Made by a program: the position numbers and the translations under genes. A stretch of 64,000 nucleotides of DNA, from the NCBI GenBank assembly GCA_977006965.1, contig OZ345370.1:2108001-2172000 (forward strand), given 5' to 3'. This document shows, in pieces, positions 31,663-42,864 of this stretch (the first letter of the stretch is position 1; each line of letters opens with the position of its first letter). Below the pieces are notes generated by a model. The model was not told the origin of the DNA. It saw only the letters and a list, made by a program, of their open reading frames with translations, and ran no database searches. The stretch is from Phymatolithon calcareum. Its lineage: Eukaryota > Rhodophyta > Florideophyceae > Hapalidiales.

Positions 31663-31683
31663 TCCGGAGGCCAGGCCTCCGGA
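31663..31683. repeat. 21-bp palindrome
   Basis: The 10-bp arms TCCGGAGGCC and GGCCTCCGGA are perfect complements around a single A. Function unknown. Confidence 0.5.
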
Positions 31684-32798
31684 TGTTTGGTCTTAGGTCT
31701 CCGCGCATTTATTGCCAGGCTCACGTACAGTACTCGTGTCTGGCGCACGTAATTTGTGTAACAAATAAAATATTATTTCTCTAAGCACATCTTCGGGGAG
31801 AGCGCTAAGTAACACGAATACGACTCACTCAGTATACAATATTCCGTTATACGCATCATACTGTATGATAATGGCAAGAATTCTAGAATTCTTTTACAGT
31901 ATTCACGCAAGAACAATTTGAACAAAGCCGAGCAAAACGTGTTGAGGCGTGGGCGGTGGCGTCGTCTGGTAGATGTTTGGCTTTGGCGGCGTGCGAGGGA
32001 CCGGGTCCCAACTTAGTTCAGTATATACACAGAGGTGCGCTGATGACAAGCACTAGAGGACGTACGGTAGGAAAAGGATTGTGGATCATCTGGAACCTGG
32101 TGGGGGTTCCGATGGCACGTACACGTATGCAATTCGGCACAGGCATATTTAAAATTTTAATCAAGAAACACTTCCGCTCAGTAACCAGTCGGCACGGTAC
32201 GAATGTTCCACGTGTAACTCGTGTCGTGCCGACAGTATTCTAATTTAGTATCATGATATTGAACTAGGCGCGCCTCGATTGAGATCGGATGCATGACAAG
32301 AGCGCAAGCCTGCATTTCAAGTGGTTGGAAATCGGCAGCAAAATGAAATTGTCGGTGAGTGGAAGCCGTCTCAACTATGATATCGGTGTATTCACATCTC
32401 TTTCGATGATGAATGATGCAGTGCTTGTGGACAACTGGGCAAAATTTGCGAAATGGCATCCCGAGGGCAATGCTATTGAAACAGCAAACAACTCCTGTGA
32501 TAGTGTGCAACTCCACTTGCCGCGATGTGGACTGCACTGTATGGTGTGGACCTACACACGCATTGGAGGATTGAAACGGTACGTTCATTGATTGTACAGT
32601 ATCTTAGTAAACCGAAATTGCTCTTCCTGTCACGTGCATCATCACGTTGTGTTCCACCCTCGATGTGAATGAGCAAGCAAGACGAAGCGGATCTGCACTT
32701 CAGTCAGTGAATTGGAATTAAATATCCAATCAAACGTCCCATACAAAGTGGACAAAATCTAAACAAACATTCAATTCCTTCGCAGTCCAACCGCAAAC

Positions 32799-33497
32799 AT
32801 GCATGCAAAAGTGCTGCATGCTACCCCATATCACGCGAGGTATTCTCCTCGACCAATGCCGACACAGAATAAGCAACACACTCGACGCACATGTCCCCTT
32901 TTAAATGACCTCCACCACCGACATCACAACGGACTGAACCCGTTCTTTCCGCCCTCACAAACCCAACACACATCTCCGTTGCAAATCTCCTTATCGCAAT
33001 CTACCGCTCCGTCGGTCCGTTATCCGTCGACGCGCACCACGCAACCACTCGCCTCGCCACCCCGTCACCCCCCTCGACACATGGAGCACAGTCAGGACGG
33101 GGACCGACCCGGGCGGTACGACTATCTCCTCTCCGCCACGGGCGGTCGCTCCATCGCACAGGAATCGTATCCCGTCGCCCCGGCCGCGCAACCGCGTGCC
33201 GCGGAAGGCAGTCACTCCACAGGGCGAACATCGTCCCGCGCCGCCGATCAAGCGTCCGATGCAGCATCGCAAGACATCTCCGGCAGCGGCGATACAGGCG
33301 GCAGTGGCGGCGACAAGCCGACCAGAGTGATGCGGAATCGGGCAATGGCACGTGTGTCAAATGCGAAACGGAAGGGAAGAATCAAGGAAATGGAGTCGGG
33401 GCTTGAGAAGACACGACAGAAAGTGCAGGAACTTCAGGAAAGTATTCGCTCACTCGAAGCGGAGAATAACGATCTCAGAACTTTGCTGCAGCAGTAG
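32799..33497 (+). CDS. bZIP-like transcription factor
   Basis: The 232-residue frame ends in a basic/zipper region at 178-232. The basic part reads NRAMARVSNAKRK; hydrophobic residues M198, L212, L219 and L226 sit at heptad positions, with extra L/V/I between them. The spacing equals the bZIP rule N-X7-R-X9-L, except that the invariant Arg is Asn and one heptad position is Thr. The N-terminal 170 residues are Ser/Pro/Gly-rich and disordered; a later Met at 33081 (MEHSQDGDR) may be the true start. bZIPs bind DNA as dimers. With the Arg lost, DNA contacts may differ, so this could be an atypical or dominant-negative member. Confidence 0.65.
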   Translation: MHAKVLHATPYHARYSPRPMPTQNKQHTRRTCPLLNDLHHRHHNGLNPFFPPSQTQHTSPLQISLSQSTAPSVRYPSTRTTQPLASPPRHPPRHMEHSQDGDRPGRYDYLLSATGGRSIAQESYPVAPAAQPRAAEGSHSTGRTSSRAADQASDAASQDISGSGDTGGSGGDKPTRVMRNRAMARVSNAKRKGRIKEMESGLEKTRQKVQELQESIRSLEAENNDLRTLLQQ

Positions 33498-34429
33498 CTA
33501 CACGGTGGGCAAGGAATTGTGGGGAATGGTGCTATTTCGGCGTTCGTTTCTGCACGCTTGTGGGTGGTGTGGAAATAGTTCTCGGGGATGCAGGAAGGGG
33601 AAGCTGCTTGCTTGCTGATGTGGGGCACCAGTCAGTGAGTGCTTCAGGGAAGGTAGAGATTGGGGCAGACAGGAACCTTCTTTTCTCTGTTCCATCGTAT
33701 CCGTAATGGAATTATTTTAATATTCGGTCAATTTCATCACATACAGCTGTTTCGTACTTGCTCTAATGTTTATCATCAAAATAGCTCAGTGTATACTACT
33801 GTACTCTACTGTAGATCATGTTAAAAATCGTACACGCTCCCTTGCACGTTTCTCTATACATCTATTACGCCACCACCCACGCCTCAACACGTTTGGCTCC
33901 GCCTTTTATTGCAAGAATGTGGCACAACCGGAAGTCTATCTCTTGCGATATCTGTATAACACAGCGGTAGCCAGACGTATCTCTTCAAACACTTCTGAAG
34001 TTACGTGTACACAGTATTGATTTGTTGGAGGCTTGGGAGAGAAAAAAGTTTTCAAACTGCATCGAAATCCAACGTGGATAGACATAACGACAGTTCGCAA
34101 GCTGTATCTATGAAGATGAAATGGTCGCCTAATCTACCTCACTTCACTATAGCGTGGCGTTTTATCTCTAAACTGGGATAATCGAACGATAGATATCCCT
34201 GGCATGAATTAAGCAAATATAAAACGCATGCCAGGGAGAGCACATAATGACTTTCCTCCAACTTCATGTCTCACAACCTGCCTGGTGCAGAACGTACGTT
34301 ATTGTACCATTATGGTGTCAATTTAGACTACATCAATGTGAGATCGACAATTGATCTATTTAAGCTGACTAGTAGTCACACTCAGCACGCACACTGAAGA
34401 CATTAACATACGAGTGTCGCGCGACCGCT
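33498..34429. other. intergenic, half foldback and hairpin
   Basis: No gene is seen. 34021-34076 is a single arm of the foldback element of 31394. At 34197-34236 the arms CCCTGGCATG/CATGCCAGGG flank a 20-bp loop. An overlapping stem GCGTTTTAT/ATAAAACGC (34157-34227) excludes the first, so two alternative folds exist. Confidence 0.5.
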
Positions 34430-35690
34430 ACAGATGAGACATACTACTCCCTTTCAATTTCCGAGTCGGAACTCCACCATATTTTCCATGCACTCTCCAT
34501 GTCCATAGTGATTGCACACCAATGTTCCAATATCACTCCCAGGGTTAACCTCCATCATACAAATCGGACATGTATCGTCATCACTATCCCTCCTCCCTCC
34601 CGTCGACCTACAGCAATTTCGCGCTGAGTCTCAGAGTGGCCGGCCCACTACGCCGACGCAGGCAAACCCCGTGCGGAACCTCACGCCGCAACACGAGCCC
34701 GTCGAATGCGGATTGCCTTGTTCGACCTTGCGGCATTAGCGGTGGTTGAAATAGCATCACAGGCACGGCAAGTGACGCAGCGTACGCGTTGTGGTCCAAT
34801 GGTGTGAACGATGTTCGCAGCAATCGGAATCTCCACGTGTAATGTTGGTCGTCTACGCGCACAGAATATGTTACTGCCTGCGGTTGTGCAAGGTTTCTCG
34901 ATGAAATGCTCGGACGCATACGCAGGAACCGCGTGACGCACGGCAAGCGGGCCAAATGTAGATGTCGGGTACAGCTGGTCCGCCTGTGTTACGAGCGTGA
35001 GACAGCGTGTCCGTTTGATACCGATTTATGCATTTGCATCAGGGGCACCACAGACGAGGAACGCTTTGTTGGGCTCACACCTAAGAAAACACTCTCCTCA
35101 ATCCCACAATGACAAGTAACAGTTGACAGATGTCTGTCCGCAAATACAGTTACGCGCGCCGACATAGGCCGATCGAGTCGCGCGGCTGGTTGCAGAACTT
35201 CGATGCGAATTCTTGCTGTGCAGAGTCAAGGAAATAGGAAGTGACTTTGCGCGTCTCTAGGCGTAGTCTCAAATCGCTGTGAGAAAGATAACCATAAGCC
35301 GGTATCGAATATCCAAGAACGGCCAAGAATGCGAATGCGGAAGGAAATCGCGCTGGTCATCATCATGATGATCAACGCGGCATGATGTCTGCATTAATTC
35401 CGAATTTATGCCGCTTTGCAACCATGTCCGGTGTGGTAACAGTGGGTACTTTGAACGGCGCCACGTTGTCACCGCGAATAAGATCCCAACAATGGTTAAA
35501 TGGAGCATGTACAAACCCCACCATCCTCCAGTTTTTCATGATCACGCTGGTTCACATAGTGATGATACATACATGGTCGTCGCCATGCGGCATCAGAAAT
35601 ATTTCCAAGCTTTTGCAGGTTCGCTTTCAGAACAAGGGGGACTCTACCAACGCCGAGCAACGCCGCAACAACTCACCCAAACGTCTTGAG
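34430..35690 (-). pseudogene. arrestin-RING pseudogene, inverted copy
   Basis: On the minus strand this matches 29480-31090 of the intact gene in order. It includes the arrestin core (near 35560-35290), a deletion equivalent to about 29890-30222, the PLDHNAYAASLAVPVML segment, and a degraded RING region (34440-34600). Stops and frameshifts are frequent. The match appears to continue downstream through a diverged 3' flank to the half foldback element, so the duplication included the 3' intergenic part. Confidence 0.8.
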
Positions 35691-38600
35691 TCGGTGCCAC
35701 TCCAATAATAGAATCATGAAACAATTTGTGCACAAATGGTTTTCACGCATGGGACAAAATTTGGGGACAACAAATTTTGGCCAAAAAGAGTTGGCATACA
35801 GTAGTTGGAGTTCATCAATTGGACAAGAACCTCTATCATACCATCCATCATGAAAATTATTGTTGTCTGGAAGCAAAGGATCACAATCTTTCGACTGAAA
35901 CAAAGACACATATCCGGGAAGCGGAATTCGGAGGGGCTTGCACAATCAATTGCGCACGCGGCGATGGCGTCGGCAATGTTAGAGCAATTAGCGGAAGTGA
36001 TGGGTAAGTGGTGCATGCAGCTCGGGAGTCGGGACACGCTTGCGGCACGCGCCATCCGCCGGGGTGCTGTAGCACCGTGCTAGCACGACCACATGGCGAC
36101 GGTTTACAGAGTTGGTTTCAGAGTCGACCGATTTTCAACTGATCGGCCGACTCTCAAACTGTCCTCTCCGGACATGCTTATGGAAAGGTTTCTGTGATAG
36201 TCCCGTCTTGCTATCAGAAATTAGGCAGATCTTCTACACTTCAACCCCGGGCCATTCAGAACGGCAATTCAGTGTGGCTCTCCATTTATCTCAACGTGGA
36301 GAAGCGGATGCCTATGCCGTGAAGATCCGCGCTTAGGGTTTTGGTAACCTAAGCCAGGTCTAGGCTTTACCTACGTGTAAATAGCTCGAGGTCGATGCTT
36401 GTGAGCTCAATTCTGCGATATTAGGGCGCTGCGTTTGGGACGGAAGTTGGTGCACAAAAGCGGATAATTGTTCCCGCCCACCGGCCCCTTCGAAAGGCCA
36501 TCGCCGCCCCGCTAGAGCTCTCCAGAACTTGTGCGCTCCAGTTGTGATCTCGCTAATGCTGATCCTGTCCATTTCGCGAGAGCCAACGTGAACACTCTCG
36601 GCAAGGTGTCGAACTTAACGAGCTTCTACCTTTATCGTGATCTAGCGGCTTCGATCACCCGACGCCTCCGCATTTCGCCGCGTGGCACTTCAGATTCCAG
36701 GACACAAGTCATGAGCCGTCTACAAGCGACGCCACTCGGAGAGAGCTGCAGTTCTTAGCTCCCCAAGAGATTCTCAAGTGTTGCCTGTGGACTAATCTCC
36801 AGATCTGCGCTGGGGAGGCGAGAGTTGCTTCAGAGGCAAACCGAAACGCATTGACGGCACTATCGTATGCCGCCGTCACTATGGTTAGAGGCGTCCTCCT
36901 CGAACTGCGGGGAGAGCATCCGCCGCAGTATGGTTCAACTGCAGGGTATCAAGCACAGTAACTCTAATCCGTGCCTTGGAGTTCATTTGATCGCCTTCTT
37001 TCTCAGGTACCATATTTGGATATATCCTTTTCTTCGAGCTCGGACGCTCAATGTGCGTATCGACGATCTGCAATGGCGCCGACGGTTCACCCACTGGCGG
37101 ATTCCGCTACCAATAATACCAACACTTTGCGCCAAATACGCGCAAGTGTCCCAAGTCGGGAGCGGCACCCTTCCGTCGCCACTTGCCGTACTTGACCATC
37201 AGGGGCTGGGACGCGCTTGCTTCTCGGAGTGTGGGAAAAACAGCTTCTCGGTCGCTCTAGGTCCTTATCGAGCAAGCCAACCAGTCAAGGGCATTGGAAT
37301 ATTTCTCGTCAGCGTCTACGCAGCGGCGTTTGTGCAGCTTTTCGATGCACGCGTATGCCGTTGCAGTTGGGAGCGGAAAGAGCCCAGAATGCCCGAGAGT
37401 TGAGAGTCGGGATTCAAACTGGAATCAGAAAAGGTACTTGGTGAGATCGCTTGGTGGCGCCATTTTCGGAAGCACAACGTAGCGCTCTTGGCAATATTGA
37501 GGGGCCTTCTAATTGATAGTAGGCAACGGAGGGAATATCCACGGCATGATGATCATGCCGTGGAGAAAATTGAGCGCATGAGAAGCAATGGTTTGTACGG
37601 TACGTCGAGGGACCACGAATAAGGAAGGGGTACCAGGTAAATATTAATTCGGGCAGGCCAATCCATCTATTCTACAACTCTTCGGCGAGTCTTGTTAGTT
37701 TTGGATACACTTTCAAGGGTTTTTGGGAGTTTAGCTGAAAAGGAATTCAGATTTGCAATATGTGGATCGGTTTCGATTGCTACTCTTTCCGATGCATGAG
37801 TTATCTTAAACGACGACGTTGGCGTATTGTCGTGATTTGTATATGAGTTCAGTGTCTGGCTCAATGCTATCCAGCATCCAACGGAAAATTTTCCACAAGG
37901 CTGCAGCACTATGCACCTTCGTAATGGGCGAGGCCTACGGAATTACAACAACTTGGTCAAGCTCTTGGATATATAGATTTAAAAGGAATCTGATGCGCAT
38001 ATGCTCTCAAAATACTTCAAGGTAGAGTGAAACAAGCGCCTCAACCTCTTGGACCAGACGGTTATTAGAGTGGTGTTCACAGGATTGCAGTTCTTCTGAA
38101 ATTAACAAAACCGTTCTCATCATCACAGATTTTGGAACTGTAAGACTGATACTTTCTCGTCACTATGTAAAAGTAACACCGGTTTTCTAGAACTCTGGCT
38201 AGTGTGTATTTTACGGAAATCTCTACGTGTCCGCGCAAATCAGTTCCTACCAGTAGATGTACTACAGACGCAAATTAGACCTCCGTCAAGTCTGCTAGAA
38301 GACGAGAAGGCAAGCTTCAGCTCTATATTTTATAAAGTTTGAATCTAATTTGCATGGTATAAGGGGTGAATACTCTATCCTTAGTCTTCCGCTTCTTCTT
38401 CGATGGCGTTTGATGAGTTCCAACACCACTCCTGGCACAAATTTTCGGTCCATGGTGGTAGTGGGACGTCAAGCGTAGTCAGAGTCGTATGAGTTGTAGC
38501 CAAGCTGCTGCTTCAACTCTTCGCTAAAATTTTTGCAGAGCTATTTTATTTTGTGAGTCCGCATGTGCTCCGGAATACTGTAAGCAGTAAGCAGCGACAC

Positions 38601-39969
38601 ACATGGCCGCGATGGAATCGTGGACTCAAATGACCAATCTCGAGTACGCAGCTCTTTCTCCAAATTATGGGTCTCTTGCTGACATAGATTCTGCCTGTCA
38701 ATTTGAGCGCATGTAGAATAGTATGTTTTGCATACTTTGGATTGGGGTATTGATAGACCAACACGAGCTTGTCCATTAGAAATCCATTTGCCTTTTTGGC
38801 TACAGTTTAAAAAGCTCCAACGAGTTGCAGACCCATTAGGGGAAGCATCTTGGCTGTCTCTACACTTGAAAAAACGAGTCAGAATAGAACCGTCTCAGAA
38901 ATTTCTTCTTGCCAAATTTGCTTAAAACTTTGCAGATGTCATTTCTGCAATTTTTCAGATGAGACTGACACAGATGGATCTCCTTCGCTACGGCGACTCA
39001 GTCCGACTTGGAGCGCCACTTAATAGTCACCGGAAGTATTCCCTGGCTTGACATATATAATCTTGACGGTCTTTACCTTTGTTCTTCGAGACGGTTTTTG
39101 GACCAAGATCCACTTTTCGCGCAAGGAAGCGCTGAACTAACTTCTAATTTTGACCAACAAAGGCTTCCAAAACCGTCCCACTCCCTGTTTTGACTTTATT
39201 AGCGTACTATAAAGTCTGGAGCACTCGTCCAGACTCGCTACCGCAGTTGATTTGGTATGAACGATGATGATGAATCTGCCGTCCCCAAACAGGCTCCCAA
39301 AGCCCTGGTTTATAGAAAACTATCTTCTACTTAGATTACGTCAGGGCATTTATTCATGCTAGCTAGTTAGAAATGCACTCCTTCTCCTCTGCCTGTCACT
39401 CGAAATATGATTCGATTCCACCCGGAACAAACGTAGTGGTTTCACGATTCGCGAGTGGTATGAAGGCAGGCATCCAACCGCCGTCCAGCATCATTCCCTT
39501 GTCTAATCGAGACACTAATTTGTTCTGGGCGACGACTGAATATCTTTATACTGGTTGCGATCTCCGAGTACAGAAGAAATTTTTTACTTCCCCAATGAGA
39601 CGCCAAAAAACTGTTCCATGTCATTCTAATTGTAGACGTCCGTACAATGGACATTAGCTGGGTGGTGGGCACGCGGCCGCCCACGCGAGCACGCGCCTCG
39701 AGGACAAACGGACGTCCATCGCCATTTTCACGACCTGCGCTGGTCGTCGCAGTGCTGGCCGTGAACAAGGCGCCTTCTTCGAAGTGTCATCCATTACGCG
39801 GACGAAACAATCGATTGCAAAGTTTCTATGAGTATGATACAGAACAAGGGGCAAATTGTACGTTTTTGTGTTACAAGCCTTCATCTCCAGCACGCGCCGA
39901 CAACAGAGCAACTCGAGTAAAGTAAACATCGGCTAACCTATGGATTAATGGTGTCAAGCAGCTAACTGA
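35691..39969. other. long region without recognised genes
   Basis: Over 4 kb I find no frame with a family signature. Open stretches at 36867-37403 (+) and 36531-36758 (+) have a faint look of a decayed retroelement but no decisive motif. The clearest structure is the palindrome at 37538-37564. Old unrecognisable transposon debris is the likeliest content. Confidence 0.4.
37538..37564. repeat. 27-bp palindrome
   Basis: The 13-bp arms TCCACGGCATGAT and ATCATGCCGTGGA are perfect complements around one G. No neighbouring gene explains it. Confidence 0.55.
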
Positions 39970-40334
39970 AAAACAACATGACTTTCATGATCCTCTTGAA
40001 TTTGCATTGCCGACATGACCAATGCAGCACCGAGCCAAGTTGACGGCTTCTATTCAACAAAGCGGATCCCTTGAGCTTAACACCTCCCGTCAGCGTCCGT
40101 CCCCGTCCGCCGCGTGTGTGTCGAGGAAGTTCCTGCCCGTGCAATATCTCGCACTGGCCCATGGGCACGCACAGCGCCCGTCGGCGTCTTTCTCCTCTTC
40201 ATGCTGCTGCATCTTGCCCAAGCGCTGCGCACTAGCGCTATTTTTGAACGAACTCGGAAACTATCGAAGGCGCAAAACCACTTTACTGAAAGTCGCTTTC
40301 TCGACTATTACAAGTCCAAGTTCACATTTATGCT
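39970..40334 (+). pseudogene. seven-TM GOST-like pseudogene, 5' fragment
   Basis: This matches the 5' flank and first exon part of the intact gene at 58780-61020 in inverted orientation, through the signal peptide and the FLDYYKSKFTF segment. The codon equal to Met11 of the intact copy is ATA here. Homology extends upstream of the start, so the promoter was copied. It is cut at 40334 by the LINE pair and resumes at 45982. Confidence 0.8.
40321..40334. repeat. 14-bp target duplication, left copy
   Basis: TTCACATTTATGCT occurs here and again at 45982-45995. The intact homologue has a single related word, so it was duplicated by the insertion between them. Confidence 0.85.
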
Positions 40335-41199
40335 TTTTTTTTTTTGCAACTGTTTAGTTGTTTATTTGAAAGCCCTCATTAACACTCCTAAGACTGTACG
40401 GGAGCAGCTTTTCGTAACTTGTTCATTCTAGTATATCGCCTGGTCCCTAATACAGGGACTCGTCGTTTTCCATATTGTCAATTATGGTGACGCTGTAGAG
40501 TAGTATGGAGTCTAATGACTTTTCCGTTCTTAACATTTCTCCGGAGTCCAGTTCATACTTTGTTAGGTTCATACGTATGGTCTCCATGTGGCGCTCTGCT
40601 GCCGTTCCGAATGTATTCGATATTAGCGTCGTGCTCACTTGAGGGAACCTTCCGTTTGCGTATTTTATGGCCAGCTGTCGATGTCTCACCTTAGTAAACC
40701 TGAGGATGGCCGGGATCTCATCCGGTTTGTCGTACGGTATTTTCCTCTTTCTTCTTGCTTCGAGCCTCGTGCCTTCTTTTGCAAACAGAATTCGTCTAAA
40801 TTGGCCTGGAGATTTCCCTTCCTGCATATGTTTGAAGGGAGCCGCGAACTGTTCTTGTTGCAGCATCGCGGCAATATCGCGACTTGCCCACTGTAGTTCT
40901 TTGAAGTTTCGCTCTTCCCTTGGCTTGGATAGGATAGTCGACTTCCTTGCTTTTCCTCGTAGCAGCATCTTCAGCGCTAATATTTCTCTCCTGTGTTCTG
41001 GTGGTTGGATCCTGCACATAAGCCGGAGCCGGTCGATTCTTCCACTTGCCGTACCACCGAATACTTGGAAGAAGAAGGTTCTTTCTACTTCTTTGATAGC
41101 TTCTTGCACTTCTGAAGTCCACGGTGTGAGATGGATAGCGTATTCCCACCTTGGTTGGATCAACGACTTGTAGATACGTATGGCTTTCAGGGTGTTTAT
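40335..41199 (-). mobile_element. LINE-A copy, 5'-truncated, antisense
   Basis: On the minus strand this is the last third of LINE-A ORF2 (open frame within 40447-41163, over 90% identical to 10456-11172), its 3' UTR and a poly(A) tail seen as a T run at about 40335-40345. The 5' truncation point is at about 41199, where it abuts the plus-strand LINE-C. Confidence 0.9.
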
Positions 41200-42864
41200 C
41201 GCGCCAAGAGCGCGGTCAGCCCACCGGCATCTAATGCAGAATCAGACAACGAAATCGAAACCGATAACTCAGACGAAGAAATCAGCGAAGAACTCGAGGA
41301 ATTGCGAGACATCGCAAAGAGGACACTGGAGCGAGCAAACGAGATTGAAGCTCGAGCTCGTGCCCCAGTGGAGATGGAGGACAGTGACGGCCCAAGAGAA
41401 GATGGGGAAGAATCCGAGTCAGACACAGAAACCAGAGCACAACCCGAAGGTGAAACACACGGATCTGAGCTCAAAGAGCGTTTTCTGAAAGTCAGAAAAA
41501 GAGTCAGGTGCAACAAATGTGACATAAAGGGCCAGTTAATCCTCCACGGAGGCGCAGGGAGCGAAGGAATCGCAACCGTCTGCAAGGCGTGCAATGCCAG
41601 TACCCAAGGCAGAGTTATGGCTCTGGAAATTGAGATCGCAGAGCTGTCGATGGAGCGGAGCCCATCAGCTCCTCAAGGCAGTACGCATACGGAAAATGAT
41701 AACATAGCGAAGAAAATGGACGAGATCATGACAACACTGAGCGAAGTGTGCGAACGATTGACACTAGTGGAAGCACAAGTCAGAACAGTGCGCCGAAATA
41801 ACGAATCGGAGCAGCTCGGAAGTCGGACTGTGAATGTGGACCAGGAACGGGCAGCCCCTCCAGTGGCCACGCCACCCCGTACGACACAAGAGGAAGAGAA
41901 TAATACAGGTAGCAATACTGTACTGGCTACTCAAAAGGAGCCAGATCTGGCTCCGATGGCTGCGCCAATGTCGTATGCTGCAGTCGCGGCGCTCGAACGC
42001 CCGACTCCGGCGCACTTCGGGAGCCATATCAGTTCGCGAGTAATCAAGTTCTCAAGAGCAATTAGGGGAAATATACGGAACACCCGGTCCAGTGAGGTAG
42101 TTCCACTCTACTTCACTGGACTGGAAAGAATGGACGAAGTCGAACTGTACAATGAGATGACCCAAATGCTTCCTTCAAGGGCAGTTCAGGGACTATCGTT
42201 CATCGGAAAATTCAGGCTAGAAATACTGTCCAGCAAATACTACTGTGACAGAGTCATAGCGACAATGAAGGCAGCGGGCCTAAGGCTAGACAAAGAGTAC
42301 AATCTCTTCAAGGACTCGGTGTCGAAGAAGAAACTGGTTTCAGGGGATGATCGTATACTCAAGAATCTATGGGCTATAAGAAAGAGGATGAAGAAATGCG
42401 CAGGATACACGGCTGATTTCCAAACAAGAAACTGGTACAGAGAAAACCAGAAGAAGGCAGAAGAAGAAATAGAAGCATTCGAGAGAAAAGCGCGTGCAGA
42501 GACACAAGCGGGCGTCGACAAGCAATTTGAAAGCGAAGTGAGAAGTATGTCAGCATGCAATGAAAGCGCAGAATTTTCGAAAAACCCCACAGAAGTGCAA
42601 AAATCGAAGAGCTCCGAACTTGAGGCGGGTAGCGACATTATTGCAACTGGTAACAACACTGAAGGACAAAATCAAGCCCCAAAGACCTTAAGCCCGCGCA
42701 CCAAAAACAGGGAAGATGACATGACCCCTGAAGGGAGTACAACGAGCGAATCGACACCCAAAGATTGCGAAACAGAAGAGCACGACCCCAAGCTCAGAGC
42801 CACTAATAATTCGAACCCCATACCAGCATCGCACGTGGACGCTGAAGAAAGTGTGGAATCATGA
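41131..42864 (+). CDS. LINE-C ORF1 protein, chimeric N-terminus
   Basis: The 577-residue frame starts in antisense LINE-A sequence, so the first 23 codons are not LINE-C. Native sequence begins near AKSAVSPP and is acidic and coiled-coil rich. A zinc-ribbon-like pair CNKC/CKAC lies at about 127-154. A further coiled coil follows near 165-215. An RRM-like segment at about 322-390 (VVPLYFTGLERM) is followed by a basic helical tail. It would bind element RNA and form the RNP. There is no CCHC knuckle. The stop overlaps the ORF2 start as ATGA. Confidence 0.8.
   Translation: MDSVFPPWLDQRLVDTYGFQGVYRAKSAVSPPASNAESDNEIETDNSDEEISEELEELRDIAKRTLERANEIEARARAPVEMEDSDGPREDGEESESDTETRAQPEGETHGSELKERFLKVRKRVRCNKCDIKGQLILHGGAGSEGIATVCKACNASTQGRVMALEIEIAELSMERSPSAPQGSTHTENDNIAKKMDEIMTTLSEVCERLTLVEAQVRTVRRNNESEQLGSRTVNVDQERAAPPVATPPRTTQEEENNTGSNTVLATQKEPDLAPMAAPMSYAAVAALERPTPAHFGSHISSRVIKFSRAIRGNIRNTRSSEVVPLYFTGLERMDEVELYNEMTQMLPSRAVQGLSFIGKFRLEILSSKYYCDRVIATMKAAGLRLDKEYNLFKDSVSKKKLVSGDDRILKNLWAIRKRMKKCAGYTADFQTRNWYRENQKKAEEEIEAFERKARAETQAGVDKQFESEVRSMSACNESAEFSKNPTEVQKSKSSELEAGSDIIATGNNTEGQNQAPKTLSPRTKNREDDMTPEGSTTSESTPKDCETEEHDPKLRATNNSNPIPASHVDAEESVES

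Larger units (their letters stand above)
31116..32798. other. intergenic, foldback element and hairpins
   Basis: This is 1.7 kb without a recognised gene. It holds the foldback element at 31394-31508, the palindrome at 31663-31683, two GTACAGTAC motifs (31597, 31725), AGAATTCTAGAATTCT near 31872, and a stem GTCGGCACG/CGTGCCGAC near 32189-32232. Open frames at 31956-32243 and 32289-32591 match nothing I know. A CCAAT word near 32725 may belong to the bZIP promoter. Confidence 0.5.

Noticed and set aside
31956-32591. Two small open frames as genes
   Set aside because: No family match, and both strands are open in places, as expected by chance.
36867-37403. 178-residue open frame and neighbours as a DIRS-like retroelement
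   Set aside because: Only a vague similarity in one segment; no RT, RNase H or recombinase motif could be confirmed.
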